In this document: positions 49,137 through 61,484 of the stretch, piece by piece
Position numbering within the stretch: the first letter of the stretch is position 1
How the letters are laid out: each line of letters opens with the position of its first letter
Translations under genes and position numbers: made by a program
Notes under the pieces: model-generated
What the model saw: the letters and a program-made list of their open reading frames with translations, nothing else
What the model was told of the DNA's origin: nothing
The model's database searches: none
Origin: Porites lobata
Lineage: Eukaryota; Cnidaria; Anthozoa; Scleractinia; Poritidae
Reading direction: 5' to 3'
DNA length: 64,000 nt
Assembly (NCBI GenBank): GCA_942486035.1
Contig: CALNXK010000046.1
Location: forward strand, 2,693,501 to 2,757,500

Positions 49137-51299
49137 TTCGATCCTCCTGCTTTGATTGAGAGGGAAGCAAAATAATAATAATGATAATTATAATAATTAT
49201 TATGGTAATATTAATTATAATGGTTTATTTAAAGTACAGCCTCGTTAATACGGTCACCAATGGGCCAAAAAAATTTGGCCGTGTTAGCGGGTGACCGTAT
49301 TAACGAGGGTTTTTTTTTTACAAGAAAATCAGGGGCGGATCCAGGAACTTTTTTAAGAGGGGGTGCACTCGTCTCTTGCTCTACTTCAACACCAATAAAC
49401 CACATAGTTTTTTTTTGCAGAATACCAGTTGTATTAGAAAACTGCATGTCATCTCAGGGGAGGGAGGGGGGGGGGGGTGCGCACCCCCTGCACCCTCCCC
49501 CTAGATCCGCCCCTGAAAATGTATGGTCGTTTTGCCGGGCGGCCAGAAAAAAGTGGCCGTAATAATGAGGTGGCCGTAAGAAGGGGTTCACTGCATCCAT
49601 AAACTAAAAATACGGCTCTTTATCTGTGACTTACTACTACCGATAACCTAACCTACTAATCTACTCATCAATTGGTTATAAATTATCATTACTACAAAAC
49701 TATGAACAGTGAAAAGATAATAAAACGACTAGTTCCAAAATTAAAGAAAAGCTAGTGAAAAAGAAAAACTAATGAAAAGGTCACTAAGAATACAGCCTTG
49801 CCCTTCGGCTTAGCTTTAAGGTTACTTGTCAACTTACTCTTAACATGACTAAATTCTGGGGAGTTCCAAATATGGTGTGGTATCGCATTGAAAACATTTG
49901 GCAGTGCTGTCTTGGAAGGTACCTGATTGCGTCTACTTTCTGCTCAATCTGTGCTTTATACTCAGTTGTGACTACGATTTTATTTTGTAAAACTATAATT
50001 GTTCAAAAAGAAGCGACTTTAAAACATTTAGCCATAAAAAATTGCGGCGGTACTCACAGCAATTTAAAATCCAACAAGTTGGGCAATTGTGCACTGGGAA
50101 GGTACTGTTTGATGGCTACTCGAGCAAATCATCGCAGTGAGTTCAGTATGCCCTTAATGCCCAATACCCAATTGCAAAAGCAACCTTTTAAAGTTATATA
50201 ACAAACTGACGTATTTATTGTGTCTTGTTCACTTTGTTTTGCTAATACCCTTGTTCTGAACATTATGCCCATCCCTGTTTTATTGATCATGTTCAGGTTA
50301 TTCAAACGCTTTTTTTATTTTTATTGCAGAAGCACAAAAATTTGGTAACCCAGCTTCCTGCCTACGGACACATTTATCATTTCCTCGTTTTCTTTCCAAA
50401 AATTTCAAGATCCCCCACCAAGCCTAGGGAAGGCATCTCTGCCACAACTTTTCGTACAAACTCTGCATTGCTAACGAAGGAACCAACTCAATTTGCATGA
50501 ATTAATCTCCATATCTGTAGCTTAATCTCGTCGAGGTGAGTTACATTAATCAGATTTTTAAGTACACATTAATTGTGATATGGTATTCGCAATGACCGTA
50601 ATCCCGCTCAGTGACGCTATCCTCAACCGGGACCCTATAACTTGCTTTCACCTTATGCCACTGAAATTTCAATGCACCAACATTAGCCACCTCCATTTCT
50701 CATAAAATCACGGCAAAATGCGGCATTCTCTGTCCAAAGAGACTGCTTTTAACGGAGAAACAACTCCACGCCATACATTTCTTTGTAGCAACCCGCAATG
50801 TTTGCCCCCTGGCAATCCCAGAATCCTGTGCGCAAAACATTGGTCTCCGTAATCGTATCGGATGAAAAAAATTTCCAGTCTGGAGAGCGTTTTCAAAAAT
50901 TTCCGGATACGGCCGGAAAATACGCTGGATACGTGTGGACGCAAGCCGTATTCGCCAAAAAAAAAAAAAATGCGTTTTCACAAACTTCCGGATACGTGTG
51001 GACGATGCCTTAAATTTGGGTTTGGAAATGAGGTGACCCATCCCTGCAATGGGAGTGAAATTTGCTAACCCTCCCGTTAACCTAAAATATCATGACCCTC
51101 CCCCTCTTGTACAAAAGATAAAATCTAGTTCTTGCAATACACTAGGGTCAGTCAGTATTATGAAAGCTCAAAATATATTTCTTATTTGTTCTTTGTAATG
51201 CCATATACATACATTTTAGATGACAGCATTAAGAGTCCGACTCTGATTCTGACAGCTGATCACTCGACTCTCCTATTTCTCCCAGGTTTTTTTTTTACA

Positions 51300-51339
<40 letters not shown>

Positions 51340-53585
51340 TGTTTAAACAGGATGACCATTTCAGTTATAAAAACTGCTATCAATATGGGTCCTGCATAAA
51401 AATAAATGAATAAAAAGATAAAAACATTAATTATATATGAAACTGTGATACATGACATAATTATAATCAACGAAAAAAAGGAGCTTCCTAATGAACAAAA
51501 CTACATACAATCATTAAAAAGGGTAGCCCCCCTATATAAAAAAGGCTCTCTTAGTCAACTCGAGATTGACTTTATCAATAGATAACCTATCCTTAGACCT
51601 AGTGTCATAGTCATGAATATCATAAGTTCGCCGTCGAAAATAATCTGAGAAATAACTTGGAGCTTGTCCATCAAGACAATTTTTGACAAGTTTGACGATG
51701 TTTCTCTCTTCTCGTCTTAAGAGGGTCCAAAATAAAGAACTTCCTTTTTCTTCTGTGGATGTGACCTCTACATGATCACGGACACATTTGCATGACCCTC
51801 CCCCTTTTAACGGCCCATTTTTCAGGACCCCCCCTTTTCTGCACTCTCAAAAAGTTGTGACCCTCCCTCTGTTTCCACCCCCTCCCCCCTGCTAATTTCT
51901 GACAAGTCCCGTATGGATAAGTGTAAGGGTTGATTACCGGTGTCGCGTAATTTTTACGTTCGTAGGTGCCTAAAATTTACGTTCGCAAATAAAATGGAGG
52001 CAATACATGAAAGGACGCTCGTAAGCGTAAAAGTTAAACCTCGCTCAACTTAACGTTTAAGCTCAACACTTTTTATCTTCCCTCAATTTTATTTACGTGA
52101 TTAAAATTTACGTGCGTTAACGTGCGTAGCCAATGAAACCGTCCGTGGAAATCAACCTTAAGGAAAAACAATAGAACTTGTCAAGGTTTTCGATGCCATC
52201 TTGGCGAGTAGGCAAACCCGTGAGAAATTACAGTGTCTGTATGAGAATCTAATGCCGAATAATTTCCGTAAAACGGCTGTTTTAAAAAACATATGAACCG
52301 TAAACTAAAGCTTCACTCTTAAGAATTCTACTGAAAAAACTTGAGGGCGTTACGTGCGCTAGAAGACCTAGAACCTTTTTTTAAAATTTTCTATACATCT
52401 GTCTGTAAAATTTTCCCGTGAAAAATTGCAGAAAAATATATGGAAAATCTAAAGCAAGCTTCTGCAGAAATTTAAGCACAGTTGTAGCTTTAGTTTACAG
52501 TTCATATTTTTTCCAGAACAGCTTTTTTACGGAAATTATTCGACGTTGGATTCTCATACAAACACTGTAATTTCTCACGCGTTTGCCTACTCGTCAAGAT
52601 GGCGTCGAAAACCGTGACAAGGTCTGTTGTTTTATCCATGCCACTATATGGGTCCTTAAAAGTTTTGCTGAGTATACACGTATTTAAGGACCCTAAAGAC
52701 CCTCTCTCCTCCGCAGAGGCTCCCGCTGGGTATCCCCATCAAAATAGCAATAATCGAAAAAAATAGAAAGCGCGCGGGGGACGATATCGTGTCCCGCGTG
52801 CTCTCTTTTTCTTTCTCCCCAGCCTCAACACAAAAGCCTCCCCACAATACAAAGAGGCCTCTGCGGAGGAGAGAGCTAAATACCCACTTCCGTCTCTTAT
52901 GTCGATGTGTGGGACGATATGAGGTTTTAGTTTCATGGCATTTTGCTGTTATTATTGCATGATGTGTCATATGATATAGTTTTCAAAAGACCTTTGTTTG
53001 TCAGTATTCAAACCGCCAGCTCAGTGAATAATATCCTTAAAAAAACGCAGAGAGCCATGAACAATACAAGTTTGCTTTTGTTCTTTAAAATGCACAGTTA
53101 GCAAATCTAAGGTGCTCCGGCTCGCTCACGCAATACTGACAAAGGAAATTCGACAACTTGACCGGGCAACTTGAGTTGCATGTGTTGGGCCCAGCAGATC
53201 GATCATTCAGGGTCAAGATGCGTGAACTGATCCAGATTTTTCTCATAGTTTGCATTAAATTTTCTTGTAACCTTTTTAGAAATATATTTTTATCAGCCAG
53301 ATTGCATGGTCAATAAAACGCCAATAAGGAAAATGAGGGGTGCTCAAATTGTGTTCCTGTAAAATATCGGCACTCTTTCACCATCACATGTGCATGAATC
53401 AAGTTTGATTGACGTCCAGGATTTTTTTAAAAATTCCATATTAAAAAAGACTCGCTGCGAGTTGAAAGGTAACTTAAAACTGTTGACTTAACCTTCATTT
53501 GGCTAGTCAGAGTGTCAACAAGTCAAGCTCGGTCGTTGTTTCATAATAGCGAAAGAAACAGCTCCACAAGAAGAAGTGTTCAAAG
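49137..53585. repeat. Repeat-rich spacer between B2 and A3
   Basis: Colinear with 36527-41941 but with differences: shortened retroelement-tail and CCGGATACG MITE regions; an extra insertion at about 51297-51732 starting with (AAT)n; the ACCGGTGTCGCG module (51928-52165); a foldback copy (52166-52622); a new MITE (52700-52884); then the A-type promoter (52890-53585). No gene. Confidence 0.55.
52700..52884. mobile_element. MITE with CTCTCCTCCGCAGAGGC ends
   Basis: The ends CTCTCTCCTCCGCAGAGGC and GCCTCTGCGGAGGAGAGAG are exact inverted repeats of 19 bp. The A2 unit is empty here (41230-41250). The flanks TAAAGACCC and TAAATACCC suggest a 9-bp target duplication with one change. Confidence 0.75.
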
Positions 53586-54789
53586 ATGCTGCTAGCAACG
53601 TTTTTTATCTTTTGTGCATGTTGGCTTCATGTTCGAGCAGAAATAGTGTCAACGAAGTATGGAGATATCGAAGGACTCGTGACTTTATATCCGAATGCCT
53701 CTGGTCCTTTCAAATCCGTCAGCAAATTTCTTGGCGTTCCTTTCTCCGCTCCACCAACTGGAGAGCTAAGGTTTAAAGCCCCACAACCGCCAAGAGAGTG
53801 GAAACCAAAGGTTTATTCGGCTAAAACCCATGGGAGCGTCTGCTTACAGTTCAAACTTTCCGAAAACCTAATCAAGCCTTTTACTTCAAATTTCACTTTC
53901 AGCGAGGATTGCTTATATCTTGATATCTACAGCCCGAACATCAGCCTCAGTTTGCCAGTGATGGTTTACATTCACGGTGGAGGTTACGTTTTAGGAACAG
54001 CGATCACTTATCCCAGCGATATCTTGGCTCTCTATGGGGTCTTGGTGATCATAATCCAGTATCGTCTAGGTCCCTTTGGTTTCTTGACGACTGGTGACTC
54101 AGCCGCGCCTGGTAACTATGGGATGTTGGATCAAGTGGAAGCACTGAAGTGGGTCAAAGAAAACATCGAAAATTTTGGCGGGAATCCCAGCAAAGTGACC
54201 ATATTTGGAGTGAGCGCTGGAGGAACAAGCGTGGGGCTCCATCTTCTATCGCCTCTATCACGTGATCTCTTTCATCAAGCCATTCCAGAGAGCGGTGTAG
54301 ATTTAAGTCCCTTTGCGATTCAGCCAGCGTCTTTTGGTCTCCGTTTCACAAAAGAGCTTGCACAAAAACTGAATTGTGGATCCAGTGACCATTCTGCGAT
54401 GGTTTCTTGTATGCGCAGCAAATCAGCTTTAGACATGCAGAAGGCCTCCGAGTCAATCAAATTTAATTTCATTAATTATATCTCCTGGGCACCAGTCGTA
54501 GATAAAAACTTTCTTCACGATACACCCCAAGTTTTGAGGAAAAAAGGAGAATTCAAACAAGCGCCGCTTATCATCACCTTCACAAGTCACGAGGGGGCGA
54601 GTTTTCTCGGAGACATGGCCAACAATTCTTTTGGGCTGATGGAGAACGTGGACAATGGAGTCAGTCCGACTTTGTTCAAATCATTTCTAACCAAGTTTGC
54701 TCAAGCTCAAGACAGTAGGTAAGTTCCGTTAAGATTTTACGAATGTTTGCTCAGTAGTTTTAATAGATGTAGTGACACTTTTGGAACTT

Positions 54790-55179
54790 ATTAGTTGGTC
54801 TTCGTTTCACAAAAGAGCTTGCACAAAAACTAAATTGTGGTTCCAGTGACCATTAGGCAATGGTTTCTTGTATGCGCAGTAAAACAGTGTCAGACATGCA
54901 AAAAGCCGCAGAGTCGATCAAATTTTTTTTCGTTAATTATGTTTACTGGGCACCAGTCGTAGATAAAAACTTTCTTCACGATACACCCCAAGTTTTGAGG
55001 AAAAAAAGAGAATTTAAGCAAGTGCCGCTTATCATCACCTTCAAAAGTCACGAGGGGTCGGCTTTTCTTGGAGACATGGTCAACAATTCTTTAGGGCTGA
55101 TGCAGAGCGTGGACAATGGAGTCAGTCCGACTTTGTTCAAATCATTTCTTATTAAGTTTGCTCAAGTTCAAAACAGTAG
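54790..55179 (+). pseudogene. Duplicated 3' part of esterase exon 1, inside the A3 intron
   Basis: Starting at TTGGTCTTCGTTTCAC, this repeats the last 390 bases of exon 1, including the CAGTAG|GTAAGATC donor. A TAG at 54854-54856 replaces the Tyr or Ser codon of other copies. It has no start and no clear acceptor. It matches A1/A2 at the donor (GTAAGATCAG) better than its own exon 1. Confidence 0.75.
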
Positions 55180-56483
55180 GTAAGATCAGTGAAGATTAAA
55201 TATTTGCTCAGTAGTTATTAAAGTACGGCAGAACCCCGCTAACTCGAACTAAAACTCCCTTCCCCTGATCAAAAAAAGTCAGTGAAATTTACCCCGATAA
55301 CTCGAATTCTGGTTCTTTTAACTACACTCGGATGTCATCCCATTAGCTCTTCTTGTTGTAAAGGGCCTGAAATCACTAAAACTAACACTGGTCACTATTA
55401 AAGGCAATTTGATTTAAATTGGTGAAACGAACAGATCATGTTTTATCATAAAAGTGCCTAATCATGTTACCGTTTCTGATGAAATAAGTGCCCCTTACAC
55501 TGAAGTACTGAGAAATCAGTAAATATCAATTTCTAACATGGCATATTGAATTTTTCAATCGACCCCAATAACTTGAATCGTCGCTAATTCTCTGAACTGG
55601 TTTTCGTTTCCCTTCTGAGTTCGAGTTACTGGGGTTCTACTGTAGATGTAGCCACACTTTTGGAATTTATTGACTGGCTCATAAACGTGGATTCTCAGCA
55701 CAATAGCACCCAGCGTTTTAGACCTTTGCGTGGCTCCACAGGGACTTCGCTTCTACATTAGGCTGCTGCAGGGCAATTAAGCCTCTTGGAGCCCATAGAT
55801 ACACGTTTGAAGAAGGGGCGTTTTACCTTAAAGATAGAGGTTTCGATAGTTTTGCAGACAACGTGGACAAAACAAAATCGACTGGCTCGTTAGCACTCTT
55901 TTTCTTGAGATTTAATTTTGAATTGACTATTTGATTTCGGCTGAAAAATAGTGGAGATGTTGGGGTGGAGACGCGCGTCATAATCCGGGGGAGGGGACAA
56001 TATTTGGGTATAGATGAGCCGCTGAGGGTTTAAAACCCTGGCCCCGTTTAGTACAACAAAATTCTAAAATACATACCCTGTCAGGAGCCGACGTTTAGGA
56101 CACGGGAAAAAATGCACGCCGTCTTGTTTTTAAGCCATTTATTAGCAATTGCAATAGAGCAAATTCACGTTATAGTCATTGCTTCTGTATACTTGGAGGA
56201 GAAACAAATTTCATCCTGTTTACAATTAGGATAGGCCCGGATGAAATTACATACCCTGTTTGGGAAAGAGCGGTCAAAAACCACACCCCGTCCAGAGGCA
56301 AATCCCCTTATAGGTCATATAACCTAGTACCCCCGCTGGGTCATAACAGGCCACCGACCATGTTTCTCTCTTGTGTTACATTAACATTTATTTGCAAGCA
56401 GTGTTTTACTTTCCCCTTCAAAATAAAACCAGTGAGGCATGTACCTCGGATTGCTTCACTCTAAATATCGGTCCTTTTTTTAG
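55180..56483 (+). other. A3 intron remainder with pogo-like MITE (55231-55642)
   Basis: The MITE runs from CAGAACCCCGCTAACTCGAAC to GTTCGAGTTACTGGGGTTCTACTG. The rest partly matches other A introns. 55660-56100 is unique in the window. Confidence 0.55.
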
Positions 56484-57108
56484 GAAGAAGATTGCTGATC
56501 TTCTCGCCGATGCCTTGGAGTTCATGTACACCCCCTGGCCTGACAACAGTAACACATACGCATTAAGAAGTGGACTTGTTGATGTAATTGGAGATAACCT
56601 TTTCGTTGCCCCCAGTCACAAGGTCGCTGATGTTCACAGTCAGATCGCTCCTGTTTACATGTATGAGTTTGCTCATCGGGCAAAGCCAAGTTTGGCGTTA
56701 CGTGCAGAGTGGATGGGTGTTGTTCATGCTGAAAACATTCCCTTTGATTTCGGAGTTCCTTTCCTTCCCAAATTTTCGCCACATTATAGTCAGGCTGACA
56801 GAAATGTCAGTCTATTTATCATGACCATGTAGGCAAACTTTGCCCGGTCCGGCGATCCTTCAGTCAACGGTGTCGCGTGGGAGAAATACAACTCGAGTCA
56901 CAGAGCTTACCTAAAAGTGGACACAAGTCCCAAACTGAAGACGTCATTTAATTCTCGCCGAATGTCTTTTTGGAATAATTACTATCCTAAATTGGAGCAG
57001 GTGAAGTTCGATGTCAATAAAGAGGTGGTCAGCGGTGCAAAGGATATTGTTACCATGGGAACTGCTCTTCAAGTTGTATTTGCTTTAATGTTATACTTAA
57101 TTTACTAA

Positions 57109-58763
57109 GACCTTACTTTGTTTTTTTCTCACTCATTCAAGTTTATTAGAAGTGGATAAGACTAACATTTTCTTTAATGTTTATGAGCGGAAAGTAGAGC
57201 ATGATGTATGTAGCCAAATTAACTAAAAAAAGTCAGCAAAGAAAAAGGGCGATTTCAGTTTTTGCTAAAAAGTTCATAACTGTTATTGAATGAAGCTGAA
57301 AATGATACGAGGAATTATGCAGATAGAGGATTGAATAATTATACTGATTAGTGAATTAATAGGGTACAGACTTAAAATGATTGTTGCTCCTGCAATTCAG
57401 ATAACTATACATCGGTAGAGGATGTCTAAGGTTCGTACAATTCTACAATTGTTTTGGGCTCCATAAAATCCTAATTTTACTTCTTCAAGTTTTGGCAGTC
57501 TTCATTGCATTTGGCCGAGCATTTAATTAGTATGTGTAATCAAATGGTGACGAGTGAAATTAGGGAATAATTTCACTCGCATAGGCTCGGGAAATTATGA
57601 GGATTTGGACAAAACGCAAGTGAAATTATTCCCTAATTTCACGAGTATACCATTTGATTACCTATTAATATCATGGGTGACGAATTACGTTAGCAATCTT
57701 GGATTTTTGACATGTTTATCCTGGATCGTATCGATCGAGAACTCCACTCTCTCAAATGTTTAGACCTTAAATTTGGCTTATAAAGTTCAGAATTTTGCGG
57801 CAAAATACCTGTTAGAATTCTTCTTGATGTTCTCTTGTTTGTTCAGGTTTTCTAAAGCGTCTTTTTGTGCCCTGACATCTTCATTCACGGCATTTTAAAA
57901 CTTCGTCGCCATCTTGACACTGAGACGTACGGAATGGTTGCCATGCCAATTTTGTAATTACAAATTAACGCTGAAATTTCGCGCCAAAATTAAGGAGTAA
58001 TTCCTCACCTATGATATTACTACTGTAATTTTAGCTGATCGCATTGTTCTGAAGGTACACTCACAACCTCTCTACAAAGGTCACGCGTCTTCAACGTCCA
58101 CTTTTTCGGACGGACAGACCATAGATTGATAGACTCGAGTGTTCCCTCGTTTTCCTCAGAGAAAGTAAAGTGAGCGAATTGAGCGAGGACAGTGTGAAAA
58201 TTTCAGTCCACGCGCTTGTCACCCTCCTCGACTGGTTTCTACCAATTTTTAATGACTAGTAAGTATTCTAAGAACAATAGAATCCCGGTAACTCGAACTC
58301 TGAGGGGAAACGAAAAACAGTTCGAACTAGCGAGGGTTCGAGTTATCGGGGTCGATTGAAAAATTCAATATGCCATGTTCGAAATTGATATTTACTGATT
58401 TTCTCACTACTTCAGTGTATTGTGGAGCACAAATTTAATTATTTTATCAGAAACGGTACGATAAAACGTGATCTGTTCGTTTTACCACTTTAAATCAAAT
58501 TGCCTTTAATAGTGACCAGTGTTAATTTTAGTGTTTTCAGACCCTTTACAACAAGAAGAGCTAATGGGATGGCATCCGAGTGTAGTTAAAAGAACCCTAA
58601 TTCGAGTTATCGGGGAAAATTTCAGTGACTTTTTGATCGAGTTAGCAGGGAGCTCGAATTATCCGAGTTCCAGTTATCGGGGTTCTACTGTATTCTCTTT
58701 GAGTACCAACCCCTGTAAACGTAGGCCCGAGCCGAAACTTTTGTCATTGTGGGGATGTGCCGC
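57109..58763. repeat. 3' flank of A3 with two insertions
   Basis: Colinear with 11044-12220. An insertion at about 57526-58018 has inverted halves at its left end (GTGAAATTAGGGAATAATTTCAC and GTGAAATTATTCCCTAATTTCAC). The pogo-like MITE is 58274-58690. No gene. Confidence 0.55.
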
Positions 58764-60168
58764 TGGGACCTATAAAACCTACACTTGAGTACCCACTTAA
58801 GTAGGTCACTTACGAATCCGTTATGGGTACACTTACGGGTGTTGCATGGAACGCAATTAGCACTCTCGTAAGTTTCTGTCTTACGTGGTAACTTACGGGC
58901 TCGCTTAAAGGCGCACGTAACTTTCATATAGTACTTCATTAATGACTCACTCTTTTTTTTTTTAAGCTAACCATCGGTGAGTGTAACGAAAGTTTTAAGT
59001 CGTTTCGAACACTTTTAAGCCTCTCCAAAAAAATGAAATTTGCATGCAGACGTTGTTTTTCTTCAATGTCTACTGAAAATGATAGTTCTTCTTCTTTTTT
59101 TCACAACGTCGGCTTTAAAGTGTACATCAGAGGTTAACAAAGCGCATTAGAACGAATGACGTGAAGAAAAATACTCTTTTTTTACTTCTCAGTAAAAGAT
59201 CTCGTTAAGTTTAGTAATAACAGTAACGATGCGGGACCTACATAGGTCCCGTAAATTTACGTGCTATTTTTCTCCGAAAAAAAGTTTTTATGCCGAACAC
59301 CCGCAATTTCTGTTGCATAAACGACACTTAAGTGAACAATTACAAAAATCGTAAGTGCAACCACTTAAGTGAATTCCCTAATTGGACCACTTAAGTAATT
59401 TAATGCAACTGACTTAAGTTACGAGTGCACGTATGCGTACCCGTAGTTGTTACGAGCGTTTTATTCAACCGGGCCCTGGGCCCGGTTGCATAAAACCTGC
59501 ACTTAAATGCTCACTTAAGTAGGTCACTTACGAATCCGTTATGGGTACACTTACGGGTGTTGCATGGAACACACTTACCACTCTCGTAAGTTTCTGTTTT
59601 ACGTGGTAACTTCCGGGCTCACTTAAGGGCACACCTAACCTTGATATAGTACTTTATTAACGATTCACTCTTTTTTTTAAGCTAACCATCGGTGAGTGTA
59701 AAGAAAGTTAAAAGTCGTTTCCAACACTTTTAAGCCTCTCAAAAAATGAAATTTGCATGCAAACGTTATTTTTCCTCAATATCTACTGAAAATGATAGTT
59801 CTTCTTCTTTTTTCACAAAAGTGTACATCAGAGGTTAACAAAGCGCATTAGAACGAATTACGTGAAGAAAAATACTTTTTTTCACTTCTCAGTAAAAGAT
59901 CTCGTTAAATTTAGTAAAAACAGTGACGATACGGGACCTACATAGGTCCCGTAAATTTACGTGCTATTTTTCCCGTAAAAAAAGTTTTATGCAACACCCG
60001 CAATTTCTGTTGCATAAACGACACTTAAGAGAACACTTACGTAAGTGCAACCACTTAAGTGAATTCCCTAAGTGGACCACTTAAGTGATTTCATGCAACT
60101 GACTTAAGTTACGAGTGCACGTACGTGTACCCGTAGTTGTTACGGACGTTTTATGCAACCGGGCCCTG
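58764..60168. mobile_element. Two tandem copies of the ACTTAAGT MITE
   Basis: The first copy (about 58768-59474) and second copy (about 59475-60168) meet at GGGCCCTGGGCCCGGTTGCATAAAAC. Each has the GGGACCTACATAGGTCCCG palindrome. Unit A2 has one copy and unit A1 none. Confidence 0.7.
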
Positions 60169-61484
60169 GAACCCTTAGCCTACACCAGAGCTAGTTCAGT
60201 GAATTTTGCTGCCCTATACTAGACTAAACTCCCCAAATCCCCCCTATCCTAGAGTACCTTTTAGGCTGAGTTGCATAAATTTAAACTTGCCGATTTGATT
60301 TTTTTTTAATTTTTGAGAGGCAATTCCCGGTTTCCCTAGTCTAGACTAAAATCTTCAACCAACTGATCTGTTTCATGCAAAATGATACCCTACTCTAGAC
60401 CAAAACTCTCTGATTTATAAACCCTATCCCAGAGTAAACTGCTTGAAAACCATACCCTTCACAGACGCACATACCTATGTAGCCCATATGTGGCAGTACC
60501 CACCCCCCGGGGTTCCAAAACAGCCTTGGTCGAACCCACTTCAATTTAACTTTAAATTAGGTTGACGCTTGCGGGACGTTTTAATCTTATCTTTGCTTGC
60601 CAAGTGAATTTAATTAAAATGTATTTAATTGGGATCTATTATTATTCGCTATGAGGTACCACGAGCCCTGTAACCGTAGCCCTAAACTTACGTCATTTAG
60701 AGACTTCAGGGATTGATGCGATCTCAGAAATCCAGGGTTTGTAGATGGCTGCCATCATATGTCATATCATACTGTCAAGAATAATGGACCTTCTGGTCAA
60801 GCACGATTAAATTAAGTTCGACGTTTGAATGAACTATTGATCCAAAGTTGAGCGTATAAATTCTGTTAACTCGATACTTCAGAAGCACGAAAAAAAAAAA
60901 AAATGCTAGCGTAAAAATGATGGCGATGATGTCAGTTATGGGTGGGTCAGTGATTTTGCTGCCTGCATGATCTGTCGTGATATACTGTATTCATATGAGT
61001 TTTATTTCTAATTAAACTTCCCACTTAATGAATTGTATCATTTAGACCCATGTCAGCTTGCCATTGTTCTCTAAATTGCGCAGTCATCGAATCCGACGAG
61101 CGCTCGATCGGCGATCACGCAGTAAACTAATTAAAGTAAAGAGGTTTTAGAAGGTACACTGTAGCTAATTCACGGTTAAGGTAAAATGCTTGCACTACTT
61201 TAGTTTCTGATCTTTTTTTTACAATTTGTAGTAAATCAGCTTCTAACATTTTGCGAAATATGTTTCATAAGTCATATTGCATGGTTAACAAAAAGCAGAT
61301 AAGGGGTCTTTAAATAATGCATGTTGTTCGAATGACATCAGGATTAAAAAGGCCCGCTGCTCGGAGATGAAAATTAATTTAGGACTGTTCATTTGACCCT
61401 CATTTAGCTAGTGTCAACAAGTCAAGCCCTGCTGCTTTTTGATCTTGGTAGACTAAACAGCTCTACAAGAAGAAGTGTTCGAAG
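60169..61484. repeat. Repeated module and B3 upstream region
   Basis: Same arrangement as 46694-48005. It includes another uninterrupted relative of the Polinton target (CCCACTTCAATTTAAC at about 60536). Confidence 0.65.

Larger units (their letters stand above)
53586..57108 (+). pseudogene. Type-B carboxylesterase copy A3, premature stop in exon 2
   Basis: Exon 1 is 53586-54718 (donor CAGTAG|GTAAGT), open for 377 codons with signal peptide, HGGGY and EDCLYLDIY. The nucleophile elbow is GVSAGG (Val in place of Glu) and TSHEG follows. Exon 2 starts at 56484 after TTTTTTTAG. At 56830-56832 the codon corresponding to Tyr in A1 (10765) is TAG, which removes the last 90 or so residues, including the hydrophobic tail, but leaves the VVHAEN histidine. 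A secreted truncated protein is possible; loss of function is more likely. Confidence 0.8.
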
